From NCBI GenBank assembly GCA_038030265.1, contig CM075939.1, positions 53,115,253 through 53,179,252 on the forward strand: DNA of 64,000 nt, in the 5' to 3' direction. The notes beneath the pieces were generated by a model. That model was not told the origin of the DNA. It saw only the letters and a list, made by a program, of their open reading frames with translations, and did not search any database. Source of the DNA: Corythucha ciliata (lineage: Eukaryota > Arthropoda > Insecta > Hemiptera > Tingidae). Of the stretch, positions 44,985-56,624 are shown in pieces. Within the stretch, counting starts at the first letter, position 1. Every line of letters starts with the position of its first letter. The translations under genes were made by a program, and so were the position numbers.

Positions 44985-47328
44985 CAGTGGCGTGCCCATG
45001 GGGAGGGTTTTGGGGGTCAGAACCCCTGCCAGAGTACTTCAGCCCACCATAGTTAAGAAATAGAAATAAAAAATAAATAAATAAAATGAAATGAATAAGT
45101 AAAAAATAAAAAATCAAACAAACAAAAGAAACAACAAAAACGTGATTTGTATGACCCTAAAAGTTCGTTTTTTAGCAATTTAGTCCCGCTAAGTAACTAT
45201 CCACGGCATAATGGTATTTATTCCTCTTTCCAGGCTTGGATTCAGGATTTGTTCAAGAGAGAGGGCTTAAGAAATTCTACTTAAGACGACTTGACAGCCA
45301 TTTGCTGCCTAAAATTAGCTATCCCTACCACACAGAATCCTAGACTGACTATACTCTCGCGCCCCAAAATGGCAAAACTAAATATTTGAGCCACAAAAAT
45401 TGCCAAACGGTCTTCACGCACCCTGAAAATGGCAAAAAACTGATTCCGCCTTGAAAAAAGCCAAACTGATTATACATAAGTGCGCTAACAATAGCCAAGC
45501 AGGTGATTCCCGCTCTAAAATTGTCCAAGCTGACTTTTTTTAAAAATGGCAAAATCAACCACCCGCGCGCCAAAATTGGCCAAACTGACGGTTTTCGCGC
45601 CTTGACTTGACGTACTATTCACGCCCTACATAAATGGCAAAACTGACTCTACGCGCCCTAGAAATGGCCAGACTGAGCAAAATCGGCAACACCGATATTC
45701 TATGTGCCCCAGAACAAGGGCACATAGAGTCAGTTTAACAATAAACTGACGGTTCGCCCCTTAAAAAGGCCTAAACAGATTATTCCTGACCTGAGAATGG
45801 CAAAAACGACCATTCGTGCGTCAAAAATAGCCAAACTGAGCCTTCACAATGTCTAAATTTAACATTCGTGCCCTAAAAAAAAAAAACCTGGCTATTCTGG
45901 CCCTAAAAATGGCATACTCATACTCAGATGCGGATCCAGGATTTGCTCAAGCGAGGGGCTTGGGCTTGGGAAATTGTGTGCTTCGCTAGACTGACTAAAA
46001 ATGGCTTGACAGGACCGTAATTCACTTCCAAAAAACTGCTAAACTGACTATAATCGCGACTCCAAATGGCAAAACTGACGATTCTTGCATTTAAAATGTC
46101 TATTTGCGCCCAAAAAATTGGCATTTACCACTCTATAAAACCGCTAAAATGACTTCACGCCAGATTGGCGATTCTCGCTCTAAAATGGTTAAAATGAATC
46201 TAGGTGGCCTGGAAATGCCTTAACAGATTATTCATGTCCTGAAAGTTGCAAAATAGACAATTTGCGCGCCAAGAATGGTCAAAATAACGATGCGTGCGTA
46301 ATTGGCTATGAGGGACTAATTGAACCCGCCTACGCTGCTATGTTTGGGCAAAGTATAACTGACGATTCGCTCCCTGAAAATGGCAAAATCGACCAGTCGC
46401 ACGCCAAAAATACCCTAACTGACCATTATCGCCTTGGTTTGACGCCCTATGTAAATGTCAAGCTTCAAGACTACGCGCCCTAAAAATGTCGTGAAAATGC
46501 CCAATCAGACGATTCCTGTCCTTAAATTAAGAATAGAAATTTCTCGCTCTAAAAACAGCAAAACTGACCATTTCTACTGGTAAAACTGTTGATTCGAGCA
46601 CTGAAAATATCGCACAGACTATTCATGCCTTAGAAATGACCATTCTGACATTTTGCGCCGTAAAAATAGCAAAACTGGCTATTCACGTCCTAAAATTAGT
46701 AATACCAACTCTACATATAGCGGCCTGCGAGATTCGTGCTTTGAAAGGTCCGAAACGGATGATTCATGTCCTGAAAATGCAAAATCGACCATTATCCAGC
46801 ATCAAAAATGGCCAAACTGAACCTCGTACCCTGTAAATGTCTAAGCTGACGATTCGTTCCCTAAAAATAGCAAAACTGACTATTTAAGTGCTAAAAATAG
46901 CATACGCGTACCAGAAATTCACGGTCCAAAGATCAGCTAAATAGATCATTTGCGCCCTACAGAGGCTACTGCGCGTCTTCAAAGTGGCTATCGGCACCCA
47001 AAAAAAAGCTGATCCTCCGCGGCTTGAAAACGGTGAAACTGCGGACAATTCCTGCCTTAGAAATACAGGAACTGATCATTCGCGCCTTGTATAGATGGCT
47101 TAAATGATGATTTGTGCCATGCTGCGCCGAAAAAATTGCCAAACTGGCTATTCGCGCCCTTAAAAGATGAATTGACTATTGACGCAGAATTGACTATAAA
47201 GGACCGTGTCCATCTTACAAACTGATTGACCCCCCCCCCCCATTTCTGTCAAAAAATCACAATTTTATAAACATATAATTTTGTAATTAGAAAACCCCTC
47301 CCAAGGAACATTCCTGGGCACGCCACTG
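44985..47328. mobile_element. Element with CAGTGGCGTGCCCA termini carrying a family A array
   Basis: CAGTGGCGTGCCCA at 44985-44998 is inverted at 47315-47328 (TGGGCACGCCACTG), a perfect 12-base core with the neighbouring bases also matching. Both sides lie in family C units (GTCAGTTT and GGTCAGTTTTG), so this is an insertion into that array. Inside are a GGGGAGGGTTTT/AAAACCCCTCCC sub-terminal match, a C-run near 47230 and about 1.85 kb of family A units. No coding capacity. Confidence 0.75.
45330..47180 (+). repeat. Degenerate minisatellite, family A (second locus)
   Basis: Same ~30-bp unit as 33290-34600 (CGCCCTAAAAATGGCAAAAC then TGAC), some 50 imperfect copies. A GCGGATCCAGGATTTGCTCA terminus-like motif at 45930 suggests a further nested boundary; a related GGATTCAGGATTTGTTCA occurs at 45237. 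Confidence 0.85.
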
Positions 47329-48701
47329 GTCAGTTTTGTAGAGAAATCACCGGTTTCCAAAGCAGATTCGACCTTATTGGCCTAAAATCATCCGTTTTGG
47401 GGAAAACATTAGTTTCAGTAGGTCCGTTCCATTGTTTCGCGAGTGCTACTCTTTGAAGAAAATCATCTGGTTTCATCCAATTTTTCAGAAATTGGAATCA
47501 CATGGTTTTCTACACTAGTGTAGGTAGTGCAAAACAATGGAACGGACCTGGTGTAACATTGTCAGTTTTGGAGTAAAATGTCCTATATTTGGGAGAAAAC
47601 ATCGTTTCCGGTGTAAAATATTCATTTTTCAAATGGAACAGAAAATTTTAGTTTTAGTTTAAAATCGCCAGTTTTGTAGTGACATCTGACGTCAGCGAGA
47701 AATCGTACGGCTACTTGAAGGATAAAATCGACCGTTTTTAATGCACGAGAGGTTTGTTGTGATATGATCAATAGTTTGAGCTAAGGCCGGCAGTTTTGGG
47801 GTGAAATCTTGGGTTTCAAAATCGGCAGTTGTTTTTCGTATTCCTTGGTTTAGGGATAACACTTCGGCTTTAGCGTAAAATCGTCAGTTTTTTAGTAAAA
47901 TATTCAGTTATAAAGAGAAGTATTCAGTTTTGGGTTTTAAAAATGTCAGTTTTTAGTTAAAAAATCGTTAGTTTGGTGTTAATGAATGTTTGACTTTTTC
48001 GTCTTTCGGACTCGACGTTGATGAAAAGTCGGACATCCAGTACTTGAGCTCCAAGCCTTTCCTACAGGTGTCGATTTACGGGAAAAGCATTGTCAGTTTT
48101 TGTACAGAAAAATAGGAATAAAAGGCTAAAACCAATAATAGTTTCCCACGGAGATGTTAGTTTTGACGGATTACGACCCTTTTTGCGAAAATTCAGTTTC
48201 TCGGGAAGAATTTGACGATTTAATGCGCTTATTTCTGATTCAGTGAATTACCAGTTCTTTTGCTGGGGTCTCTTGAATCTAGAACATCCGATATCTTCTG
48301 CCCACCCCTGGATGAAGGGCTGGCTACGCACCTGGCGAACACCTAACGTAAATAAGTTGAGAAATCCGTGAATACGTGAAGTTGCTGGTCAAGTGGTGGC
48401 TTGGGAGTATTAATGAGTCCACGAAATTGTTTTTTAACGTTGCAAATCCGTGAATTTTTGGGGTTCACAAAGGAGCGAAGATTGATTGATTTTAAGTAAC
48501 CAAAAGAAAACCCAAAAATTGGCTCTCAAAACAGCAAACTTAGGTTTTGGTAAGTGCAAAATTGGTGAAATGCGAACGTCACAAGAGCCCAACTCACGGA
48601 ATTTCTTTTCTATAGACCCTAAAAGGCCTCGCGAACTGCCACGCGGATACTGGTCCGCACACGGAAACACTATATGTGTTACGGGGTATACCTCACCCAC
48701 G
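47046..48701. repeat. Segmental duplication, copy 1 (1656 bp)
   Basis: Nearly identical to 49928-51594. It spans the end of the family A array, the 47315 terminus, the hairpin at 47420 and the right half of the family C array. Small differences: an 11-12-bp segment missing near 48632, and 1-2-bp indels. Confidence 0.93.
47420..47549. repeat. 130-bp hairpin element
   Basis: AGGTCCGTTCCATTGTTT is inverted as AAACAATGGAACGGACCT; inner arms share GAAAATCATCTGG/CATGGTTTTC. It is copied with the segmental duplication at about 50303-50432. Confidence 0.87.
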
Positions 48702-49925
48702 CAGGGGCGTAGCCAACCCATGATCAAGGGGTGGGCAGCCAAGCCAGGCACACGAATTCGGAGTTTTGTGCTGTGGGGGGGGGGGGCGCACGTCTTGAGA
48801 AAAAGTGCTTGTTCGCGGATGAAATCCATGAAAAGGACATTTTGCGGCTAGTACTCAGGGAAAACACCCATTCACGGCTAGAATTGAGAAATAGCGCTGA
48901 TTCACGTTCAACTTGAGAAATAAATCTCATTACTCGCGGTTAAAATTGAAAAAACACACCAATTTGCAGTTTCGCGATTCAAAGTCCGGGCCGTAATTAA
49001 GAAAATGCGCTAATTCACGGTTTACAATGCCTTTTCCCAGCTAAAATTGACAAAATAAATTGCTCGTTCAATTTAGAATTGAGAAAAATCGCTCATTTGT
49101 GGCTAAAACTGAGGAAAAACGCCAATTCACGGCTAAAATTGAGAAATGGAGCTGAAGGCACCAGTTCGTGGTTTCTCAAACCAACATCTCGGTGAACATT
49201 ATGAAAAAGTGATAATTGACTGTTTTTATACATTTATATAGCAAGTTTGCGGGTATACGTATAATCGAGAAAGAGGGCGACTTAGCGCATACATTTTTGA
49301 AAAAGTTATTATTTTCAGCTAAAATTAAGGCACATTCACATTGATGAAAACACCTATTTTAAGGTTCGCGATGCAACGTCCGGATCAAAATTAATGAAAT
49401 TCGTTAACATGAGTATTATGTGGACCTTTTCACTAATGAAATTTGAAGGGGGAATTGCTCAAGGCAGAATTGAGATTAAAGCACTAATTTGCGGCTGAAA
49501 TTGGGGGAAAAATGAATTGGCAAAATTGTCACAGTTTTTTGTTGATTACAGCTTAGTGTAATTGTCGTGGCTAAAATTAAGAAATAGCGTTCATTCACAG
49601 GTTACATTGAGGAAAAACTGCACTTTTGCGGCTGAAATTGGCAGAACTCACCGTTTCGCGGTTTATAGGCGATGCCCAGCACTGGCCGTAATTAAAATAA
49701 AATCAAAAATGCATTATTTCACGGTTTTTTGAGACCTTTTTACGGTTAAAATCAAGAAAATAGGCCATAGTTCGAGGTAGAATTGAGAAAAAGCACTCGG
49801 TTTTACCTAAAATTAAGGAAAAAAGTCAATTGACGAAACGTAAATAGTGCTCATTCACGAGTGAAAGGGGGGGGGGGAGAATTCTGTGCAACTCCTCTTA
49901 AGGAAAAACTGAATCCACGCCTGTG
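48702..49925. mobile_element. Terminus-bounded element carrying inverted family B units
   Basis: CAGGGGCGTAGCCAA at 48702-48716 faces AATCCACGCCTGTG at 49912-49925, diverged inverted termini. Each is followed inward by a G-run (48775-48787; 49867-49876). The interior (48790-49860) is family B in the minus orientation (GGCTAAAATTGAGAAAAAC units). Confidence 0.65.
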
Positions 49926-49927
49926 GG

Positions 49928-51594
49928 CAATTCCTGCCTTAGAAATACAGGAACTGATCATTCGCGCCTTGTATAGATGGCTTAAATGATGATTTGTGCC
50001 ATGCTGCGCCGAAAAAATTGCCAAACTGGCTATTCGCGCCCTTAAAAGATGAATTGACTATTGACGCAGAATTGACTATAAAGGACCGTGTCCATCTTAC
50101 AAACTGATTGACCCCCCCCCCCCCATTTCTGTCAAAAAATCACAATTTTATAAACATATAATTTTGTAATTAGAAAACCCCTCCCAAGGAACATTCCTGG
50201 GCACGCCACTGGTCAGTTTTGTAGAGAAATCACCGGTTTCCAAAGCAGATTCGACCTTATTGGCCTAAAATCATCCGTTTTGGGGAAAACATTAGTTTCA
50301 GTAGGTCCGTTCCATTGTTTCGCGAGTGCTACTCTTTGAAGAAAATCATCTGGTTTCATCCAATTTTTCAGAAATTGGAATCACATGGTTTTCTACACTA
50401 GTGTAGGTAGTGCAAAACAATGGAACGGACCTGGTGTAACATTGTCAGTTTTGGAGTAAAATGTCCTATATTTGGGAGAAAACATCGTTTCCGGTGTAAA
50501 ATATTCATTTTTCAAATGGAACAGAAAATTTTAGTTTTAGTTTAAAATCGCCAGTTTTGTAGTGACATCTGACGTCAGCGAGAAATCGTACGGCTACTTG
50601 AAGGATAAAATCGACCGTTTTTAATGCACGAGAGGTTTGTTGTGATATGATCAATAGTTTGAGCTAAGGCCGGCAGTTTTGGGGTGAAATCTTGGGTTTC
50701 AAAATCGGCAGTTGTTTTTCGTATTCCTTGGTTTAGGGATAACACTTCGGCTTTAGCGTAAAATCGTCAGTTTTTTAGTAAAATATTCAGTTATAAAGAG
50801 AAGTATTCAGTTTTGGGTTTTAAAAATGTCAGTTTTTAGTTAAAAAATCGTTAGTTTGGTGTTAATGAATGTTTGACTTTTTCGTCTTTCGGACTCGACG
50901 TTGATGAAAAGTCGGACATCCAGTACTTGAGCTCCAAGCCTTTCCTACAGGTGTCGATTTACGGGAAAAGCATTGTCAGTTTTTGTACAGAAAAATAGGA
51001 ATAAAAGGCTAAAACCAATAATAGTTTCCCACGGAGATGTTAGTTTTGACGGATTACGACCCTTTTTGCGAAAATTCAGTTTCTCGGGAAGAATTTGACG
51101 ATTTAATGCGCTTATTTCTGATTCAGTGAATTACCAGTTCTTTTGCTGGGGTCTCTTGAATCTAGAACATCCGATATCTTCTGCCCACCCCTGGATGAAG
51201 GGCTGGCTACGCCCCTGGCGAACACCTAACGTAAATAAGTTGAGAAATCCGTGAATACGTGAAGTTGCTGGTCAAGTGGTGGCTTGGGAGTATTAATGAG
51301 TCCACGAAATTGATTTTTAACGTTGCAAATCCGTGAATTTTTGGGGTCACAAGGAGCGAAGATTGATTGATTTCAAGTAACCAAAAGAAAACCCAAAAAT
51401 TGGCTCTCAAAACAGCAAACTTAGGTTTTGGTAAGTGCAAAATTGGTGAAATGCGAACGTCACAAGAGCCCAACTCACGGAATTTCTTTTGTATAGACCC
51501 TAAAAGGCCTCGCCACACCGAACGCGAACTGCCACGCGGATACTGGTCCGCACAAGGAAACACTATATGTGTTACGGGGTATACCTCACCCACG
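49928..51594. repeat. Segmental duplication, copy 2 (1667 bp)
   Basis: Direct copy of 47046-48701 at an offset of about 2882-2893 bp. In this copy the terminus reads GGCTACGCCCCTG (51205-51217), perhaps the unmutated form of GGCTACGCACCTG. Confidence 0.93.
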
Positions 51595-52319
51595 TTGTTA
51601 TGTTGTTTTTTTTACTAGCGAAATAATGTGTGGCAAGGCCTTATAAAGTCTGGAATTGCTTTATTTGAACTCCGAGAAAAATAAATTGTATTACCTAGGG
51701 CGTCAATGCTGCAAAATTTGATTTTTGATGTGTAAATGGTTCAATAGCTCCGCTTAAAATTCTTAATAATCAAGTCTCACGAGAACTATTTGGGGAAGCA
51801 TAAATTTATATATATTGGTGAAAAGATACAAGAAGAATTTTACTAATATATTTTCTTGGCTAAATTAAAATTTCCAAGGCAAACAGCCCTTGTCAAAGGT
51901 AAAATTAACGAAAAAGGTCATTTGTATCTTATAACAAAACATATAAATGGAAAAATCTGCCGTATATAACATGAATTTCAACCCTAGAAGCCGCGAGTGT
52001 TCAGCTGCTGCAACTGGTAATTTGATTATTAAATCGAAATTTTAACAAAAAAGTAACTAAATGACACCACGGGCTGTCACCAGTAACTTTAAACTCACGA
52101 CACGAGACTTTATACCCTCGGAAAGCGCCATCAAAACCATTGGCCGTTGCAAATTGCAGAGTTCGACCGTCGAGCTTCAGGATTCTGTCACTAGGTCTCC
52201 GCGAAAGCAGCACCTGGCAGGCTGCTGATAAAGGAAACTGAAGTGCAATTTAAAATAAATTAAAGTACTAAAAAAAGGAATGCCCAATTAAAAATAGTTT
52301 GCCAGAATCTTGGAAAATA
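51595..52319. other. No recognisable gene
   Basis: AT-rich non-coding DNA following the second duplication copy. Confidence 0.5.
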
Positions 52320-52830
52320 ATTGAAAAGCAAACTTTTTGTTCATTTTCGCTGGCTAGTACGTCCTGGTTTTCGTCCGATCCAATAAAATGCCAATCGCGC
52401 AAAAGCCAAGGTTTATTTTCGTTGAGGACGGCCTAATTCAAGTCGACGAAAGGGGAAAAACATAATTCCGTGAATTTGAGACAGCGACTTAACTTTTTGT
52501 ATGAAATTGATGGAATTTAAACGTCTTCAAATAGATAATTCGATGCCTAAAAATATGCCGCTAGAACAGGTGGGCTTAATATTCAATTTCATCCGCCGGC
52601 TTATCTTACGTTTGAAGACGTCTGATTCCTCCGAATTTGATACAAAAAGTTAACTTAGTGTCTCATTTTTGATGAATTGTCAAATTCCGCCTTCCTGGAC
52701 AGGAATTAAACCGGCCACAACTTAATAAACCGTCACCCATTTTGCTGATGTGCAGTTTTATTGATCAGACAAAAACTAGAACGAATTGGGTGACGAAAAT
52801 GATTAAAAAGTTAGCTTTTTATTTTTTTCA
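52320..52830. repeat. ~510-bp imperfect foldback element
   Basis: The two halves are inverted diverged copies: AAAAGCAAACTTTTTGTTCA on the left matches the complement of the stretch near 52790-52815. The pairing continues through GTTTTCGTC-GATC-AATAAAA and the inner arms 52478-52540 / 52600-52664 (TTAACTTTTTGTAT, ACGTCTTCAAA). The innermost ~60 bp is the loop. Confidence 0.75.
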
Positions 52831-53235
52831 CGAGGCTGCTGCAAAATATTTTCTATCGGACGTTCCCATCTCCAGTAATTAAATTTCTTTCAAAATTGCA
52901 CTTTATTCTGCCTTATCTAATGCCTCGCAAGTGCTGCTTTGACGGAGACGTAGTGGCGGATTTGCGAAACACACTTTGTGAGCTACCTAACACACCGACC
53001 ATTTATTTCCTTCGTTGTTTAAATAACTCTTATTGTTAGTAGCTTTAAACGCCTTGCATATTGTGATGTGTAATAATTGTCCTTGACGGCCTATTGTAAA
53101 CCTGTGAGGGGGGGGGGACGACTATATCCAAGAAACGTGGGTTACACTTTTATTAGTGTGGGGGGGGGGGGCATATTATGGTTTGAATAGCCGTGGCATG
53201 CCTAAATTCAAGTCCAAGAAGTAGGTAAGGCATGA

Positions 53236-53580
53236 TTATGTAAATTTGACGCAATCAATCAACATTTTGCAAAAAAAATTGAGCGGATCCGACGTCTTGA
53301 AACTCAGAATTTGATGTTTAAAAATACTTAGGTGATATTGAGCCATTATTGACATCAGGTATATTTCTCTGATTTTAAATCCAGAGAACCGTGTCTTTCC
53401 TTCTCTCTGGACTTCAATTAAACCGGCCACAAATAAGTGAACATCAGCGTCGCCTCTTATTTCTCCGAGGACAGTTTCTTATATTTTATCACAAAAGAAA
53501 ACTAGGAGGAATTAGTGGGTGATAATGAATAAAATGTTTAGATTTCATTCATTTCACGTGGTTCCAGCAAAATTGACTCG
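53236..53580. repeat. Diverged solo arm of the 52320 foldback family
   Basis: TTAAACCGGCCACAA, ACTAGGAGGAATTAGTGGGT and GACGTCTTGAAACTC match the right half of the foldback element in the same order, with indels. Confidence 0.6.
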
Positions 53581-54861
53581 TGAAAAAGTGGGAATTTTAA
53601 CGAAAACGCTCGAAATTATTTTTTTTTTGAAAGCTTATGGTCAACAATTGACACGATGAGCTCCAATGGTGTTCGGTTCAAAACACTATCCTGCATGTTT
53701 CTGATCTGACACCTATCTTGCATTTTTGGATACAGGTGTGAGAACCGCAAAATAGGCGATAATACCGAATGATTGACGGCTATTACGCTTCTATCAGCCC
53801 TCTCAGATTGTCTTTCCAACCCCAATCTGGTCCAAAACCGATTCGAGGGTTTCCACCGCCTCCGATGTGACATGCATGATCCTGTCGGACCGAAAATTTA
53901 TCCAATCAATAAGAACATTAATAAAAAACTGCTTGATAGTAGTTGCTTCGAAATTCCAATTTTTCTCACCCACCCATTCTATACCCTCCCTTTGGCCATA
54001 CTTGCTGCCCCCCCGTGTCATCCAACGAGTGCCTTTCAAGCACGCGAGCTCGGCGAGTTAGCAGCCCTCGACAACGACCATTTCAGTGAAACTTAGAGGT
54101 CTAAAGATTGTATAGTAAGTATGTCAAGAATGTAGTCATCCCCACATTATAGAACGCACCTATCAAAGAGGCGACTGCATCAATTAATTATTCATTTAGT
54201 GTTATTGCGAGATGCAATTTCAGCGAGATCCATTGGCTGCATCGAACCGTTTTCTTGGACTTAATATCGCGTTGGCACAGTATGCCGCGAAAGGCCGTGC
54301 CGCCCCGGAAAACTTGTCAAACCGTCGACATCACCAAGAAGCAGGGCCGTCTTCATTAAAGTTGGAGCCCCGGGCCCGGAATAACAGTAGGCTCTCTCTT
54401 TTACCGAATTTCGCTCACTAAAATACATTTTGTATTTGATATTGTAATTTAACGGGTTTTACGCACTGAAACCCCATTTTTGCAGGTCTGACTCAATAAA
54501 AAAACATGTTCCCTGATTTCGCACTCTAAAAACCATTTCGCGGATTTTTCACGCTAAAACCCAATTTCCGCGGTTCTGACTCATAGAAAACCCAATTGTG
54601 GTTGTTCTACTGCTGACAAACCAATTTTGCGGCTGTTTGTTGCTGAGAAACCATTCGCCTCTACGACGGAAGAGTCCAGTTTGGGGGACTATAGAATACC
54701 TCAGTTACCATTCCACAGGGCCTTCCAGGGGCCGAAAATTTCATGTTCATGTCCAAAAATATCACTCTCTGGGGGAACAAACGCCAGTTATTCGATCAGA
54801 ATTCAGAAATAGAATGGAAAAAATACAGTTTTACAGCAGAGGCGGCTTCACATGCGAGCTG
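53581..54861. repeat. Non-coding DNA with a family D patch at 54440-54670
   Basis: A CAGGGCCGTCTTCATTAAAG motif with a GGGGC/GGGCCC block at 54342-54380 looks like an element terminus. It is followed by loose family D phrases (TTCGCGGATTTTTCACGCTA, GACTCATAGAAAACCCAATT). The remainder has no recognised feature. Confidence 0.5.
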
Positions 54862-54965
54862 TTATTGAGATTCTCCATTTTATTATTATTCTACTTAAAA
54901 AAAATCATCATTTTTATTTGAAAAAATAAAACCACTTTTTTGCGACTCATTCTTTAAATACGTCA
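54862..54965 (+). repeat. 5' LTR of gypsy 2 (104 bp)
   Basis: Starts TTATTGAGATTCTCCATTTT, ends AATACGTCA. Matches 62761-62860 with small indels in A-runs and a few substitutions. TGGCGACGAGGATGGG just downstream (54968-54983) is the likely primer-binding site. Confidence 0.92.
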
Positions 54966-55077
54966 AATGGCGACGAGGATGGGATAAAAGAATGGGAGAA
55001 CGAGAGCAAGACAGAAATCTCCTCCACCACACTCGTCAATCGAACAGGAAACACCGGAATCACCACAGAAAAGTAAA

Positions 55078-55706
55078 TTGGATGATGAAAATAAAAAAAC
55101 AAGTCTTCAAGTCGGATTTGAGAACTTTGATCCCTCCAACGAACCCTGGGACATGTTCATTGACAGATTAGAAAATTATTTTGAAATAATTGATATAAAT
55201 TACGATACTTTGGACGAAAAGAAAAAACGATTGTTGCTGCATTACATGGGGACCATGCAATTAGCCCAAAAGAATTTTCGTACGTGGAAACAATTGAAAG
55301 AATCGGTGAAATCCTGGAACCCAAACCAAGTATCATCGCTGAACAACATCGGTTTTCAAAAATAATTCAAATGGACGGGGAAACTTTGCCGGAGTATATC
55401 GAAAGAATAAACTGCAAATTTACGTGCCCAAACTGCAAATCATCGACAGCTAACACTCATTTAAGACAGCAATTCGTGTCAGGCATCAATGACGTTAATA
55501 TTCTGGCCCGACTGGTCGAAATTAATGAAAACAAATCCTTCGAAGAATGCGTCAACGTTGCTGTTTCCATCGAAAAAGCAAGACAGGAAGCACAGGAAAT
55601 AATAGAAAAAAAATTGCCAATTGCGAACAAGTCAAGACGTCCCCTATTAAAAGACCATCGGCGTGCAACAGATGCGCAAAAAATCACTGGAACGATGTCC
55701 CTTTAA
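55078..55706 (+). pseudogene. Gypsy 2 gag with frameshift
   Basis: The first half reads FENFDPSNEPWDMFIDRLEN, and near 55300 the frame shifts into EILEPKPSIIAEQHRFSK, MDGETLPEYIERINCKF and LRQQFVSGINDVNILARL, the gag pattern of gypsy elements in invertebrates. A degenerate CNRCAKNH near 55670 is the remnant of a zinc knuckle in a third frame. Gag would form the particle. Confidence 0.85.
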
Positions 55707-55742
55707 GGATCATCAAAATAATGAATCAAAAGGAAAAAAGAC

Positions 55743-56371
55743 ATGAACGAGCATCGAAACAACGAGCGTCAAATTGAAGAGGATGAATTTTCGACCAACA
55801 GCCTATCGTTAAACACAATCGAGTGCCTTCCGGAGAATATGATAAAGCCCCCTAGAATTCTCCTACCATGTATCATCGACGGAAAGAAAGTACAAATGGA
55901 ATTTGACACCGGAGCTTCTGTAAGCACAATCTCACAAAATTTATTTCGTTCCTTGTTTCCAAGGAAACCACTCTTCGAAACAAAGATTCGACTGAGGACC
56001 TACTCTAAAGAATTAATCAAACCCCTAGGATACGCAACCGTCGACGTTGTATTCAATAACTCAAAAATAACAGCAAATCTCTACGTTATATCCAAACCTG
56101 TGGACTCGATTTTTGGGAGAGAGTGGATGTTGAAACTACAACTGGATTTTAACAAGATAGTTGAATTAAAACAAATTGAAGTCAAGGGAAACAACTTGGA
56201 AACTACGTTGAACAAATTGTACGATGAATTTCCTTTGTTGGTCTCGGGAGGCGTAGGTAAAATACCAAATTTTAAAGCAAATCTTCAACTTATTCCCGAC
56301 GCTTCACCGTTATTCAAACCCCCTCGTCCCGTTCCGTACGCGCTACAAAAAAAAGTGAACGATGAAATATA
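55743..56371 (+). pseudogene. Gypsy 2 protease and start of reverse transcriptase
   Basis: The aspartic protease motif MEFDTGASVSTIS is followed by IFGREWMLKLQLDF and the beginning of the RT module (FKPPRPVPYALQKKVNDEIY). The frame is cut in the middle of the RT entry by the mariner-like insertion; after removing it the codons resume in phase at 61111 (LEKDGIISK), so the insertion happened in a readable frame. Confidence 0.9.
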
Positions 56372-56417
56372 CAGGGTGTTTCAGGACGAATGCCGTATAT
56401 TTTAATATGTTGTAGTA
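56372..56417 (+). repeat. Left outer TIR of the mariner-like element
   Basis: 46 bp, inverted match of 61063-61108. Confidence 0.9.
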
Positions 56418-56624
56418 TTGAAGTATTTTGGTTTGGCGTCATTAATACTTTTTAACATTTTTGTTATAAAATAAAAAAAATAGTCTCGTTTTTGCGTTGG
56501 TCACAAAACATCTATTTTCTTTTTGTCTAGTCCTTAACTCTGTTACACTCAAGACTTTCAAAGAAGAAGTCACAACAGGTTATCACAACAGGTGCTCGCT
56601 AATCTAGAGGCTAGATACTAGGAA

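Larger units (their letters stand above)
44440..48335. repeat. Family C repeat array, split by the 44985-47328 element
   Basis: Units like AAAATCGTCAGTTTTGGGGT (20-35 bp) fill 44440-44984 and resume at 47329-48000. The right edge carries an inverted terminus GGCTACGCACCTG at 48323-48335. The left terminus is not found. The interruption is a distinct element with inverted GTGGCGTGCCCA ends. Confidence 0.75.

Noticed and set aside
44998..45060. A tRNA-like GGTCAGAACCCC box
   Set aside because: No A box or cloverleaf; it lies in the G-rich sub-terminal part of a repeat element.
48434..48829. Open frames shared by the two segmental duplicates (also 51207-51593)
   Set aside because: They lie in repeat DNA, differ by indels between copies and have no similarity I recognise.
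56409..56418. TGTTG at 56409 as the start of the copia 3 LTR
   Set aside because: The same bases are part of the 46-bp mariner TIR, as shown by the inverted copy at 61063-61072, so the match to an LTR start is coincidental.
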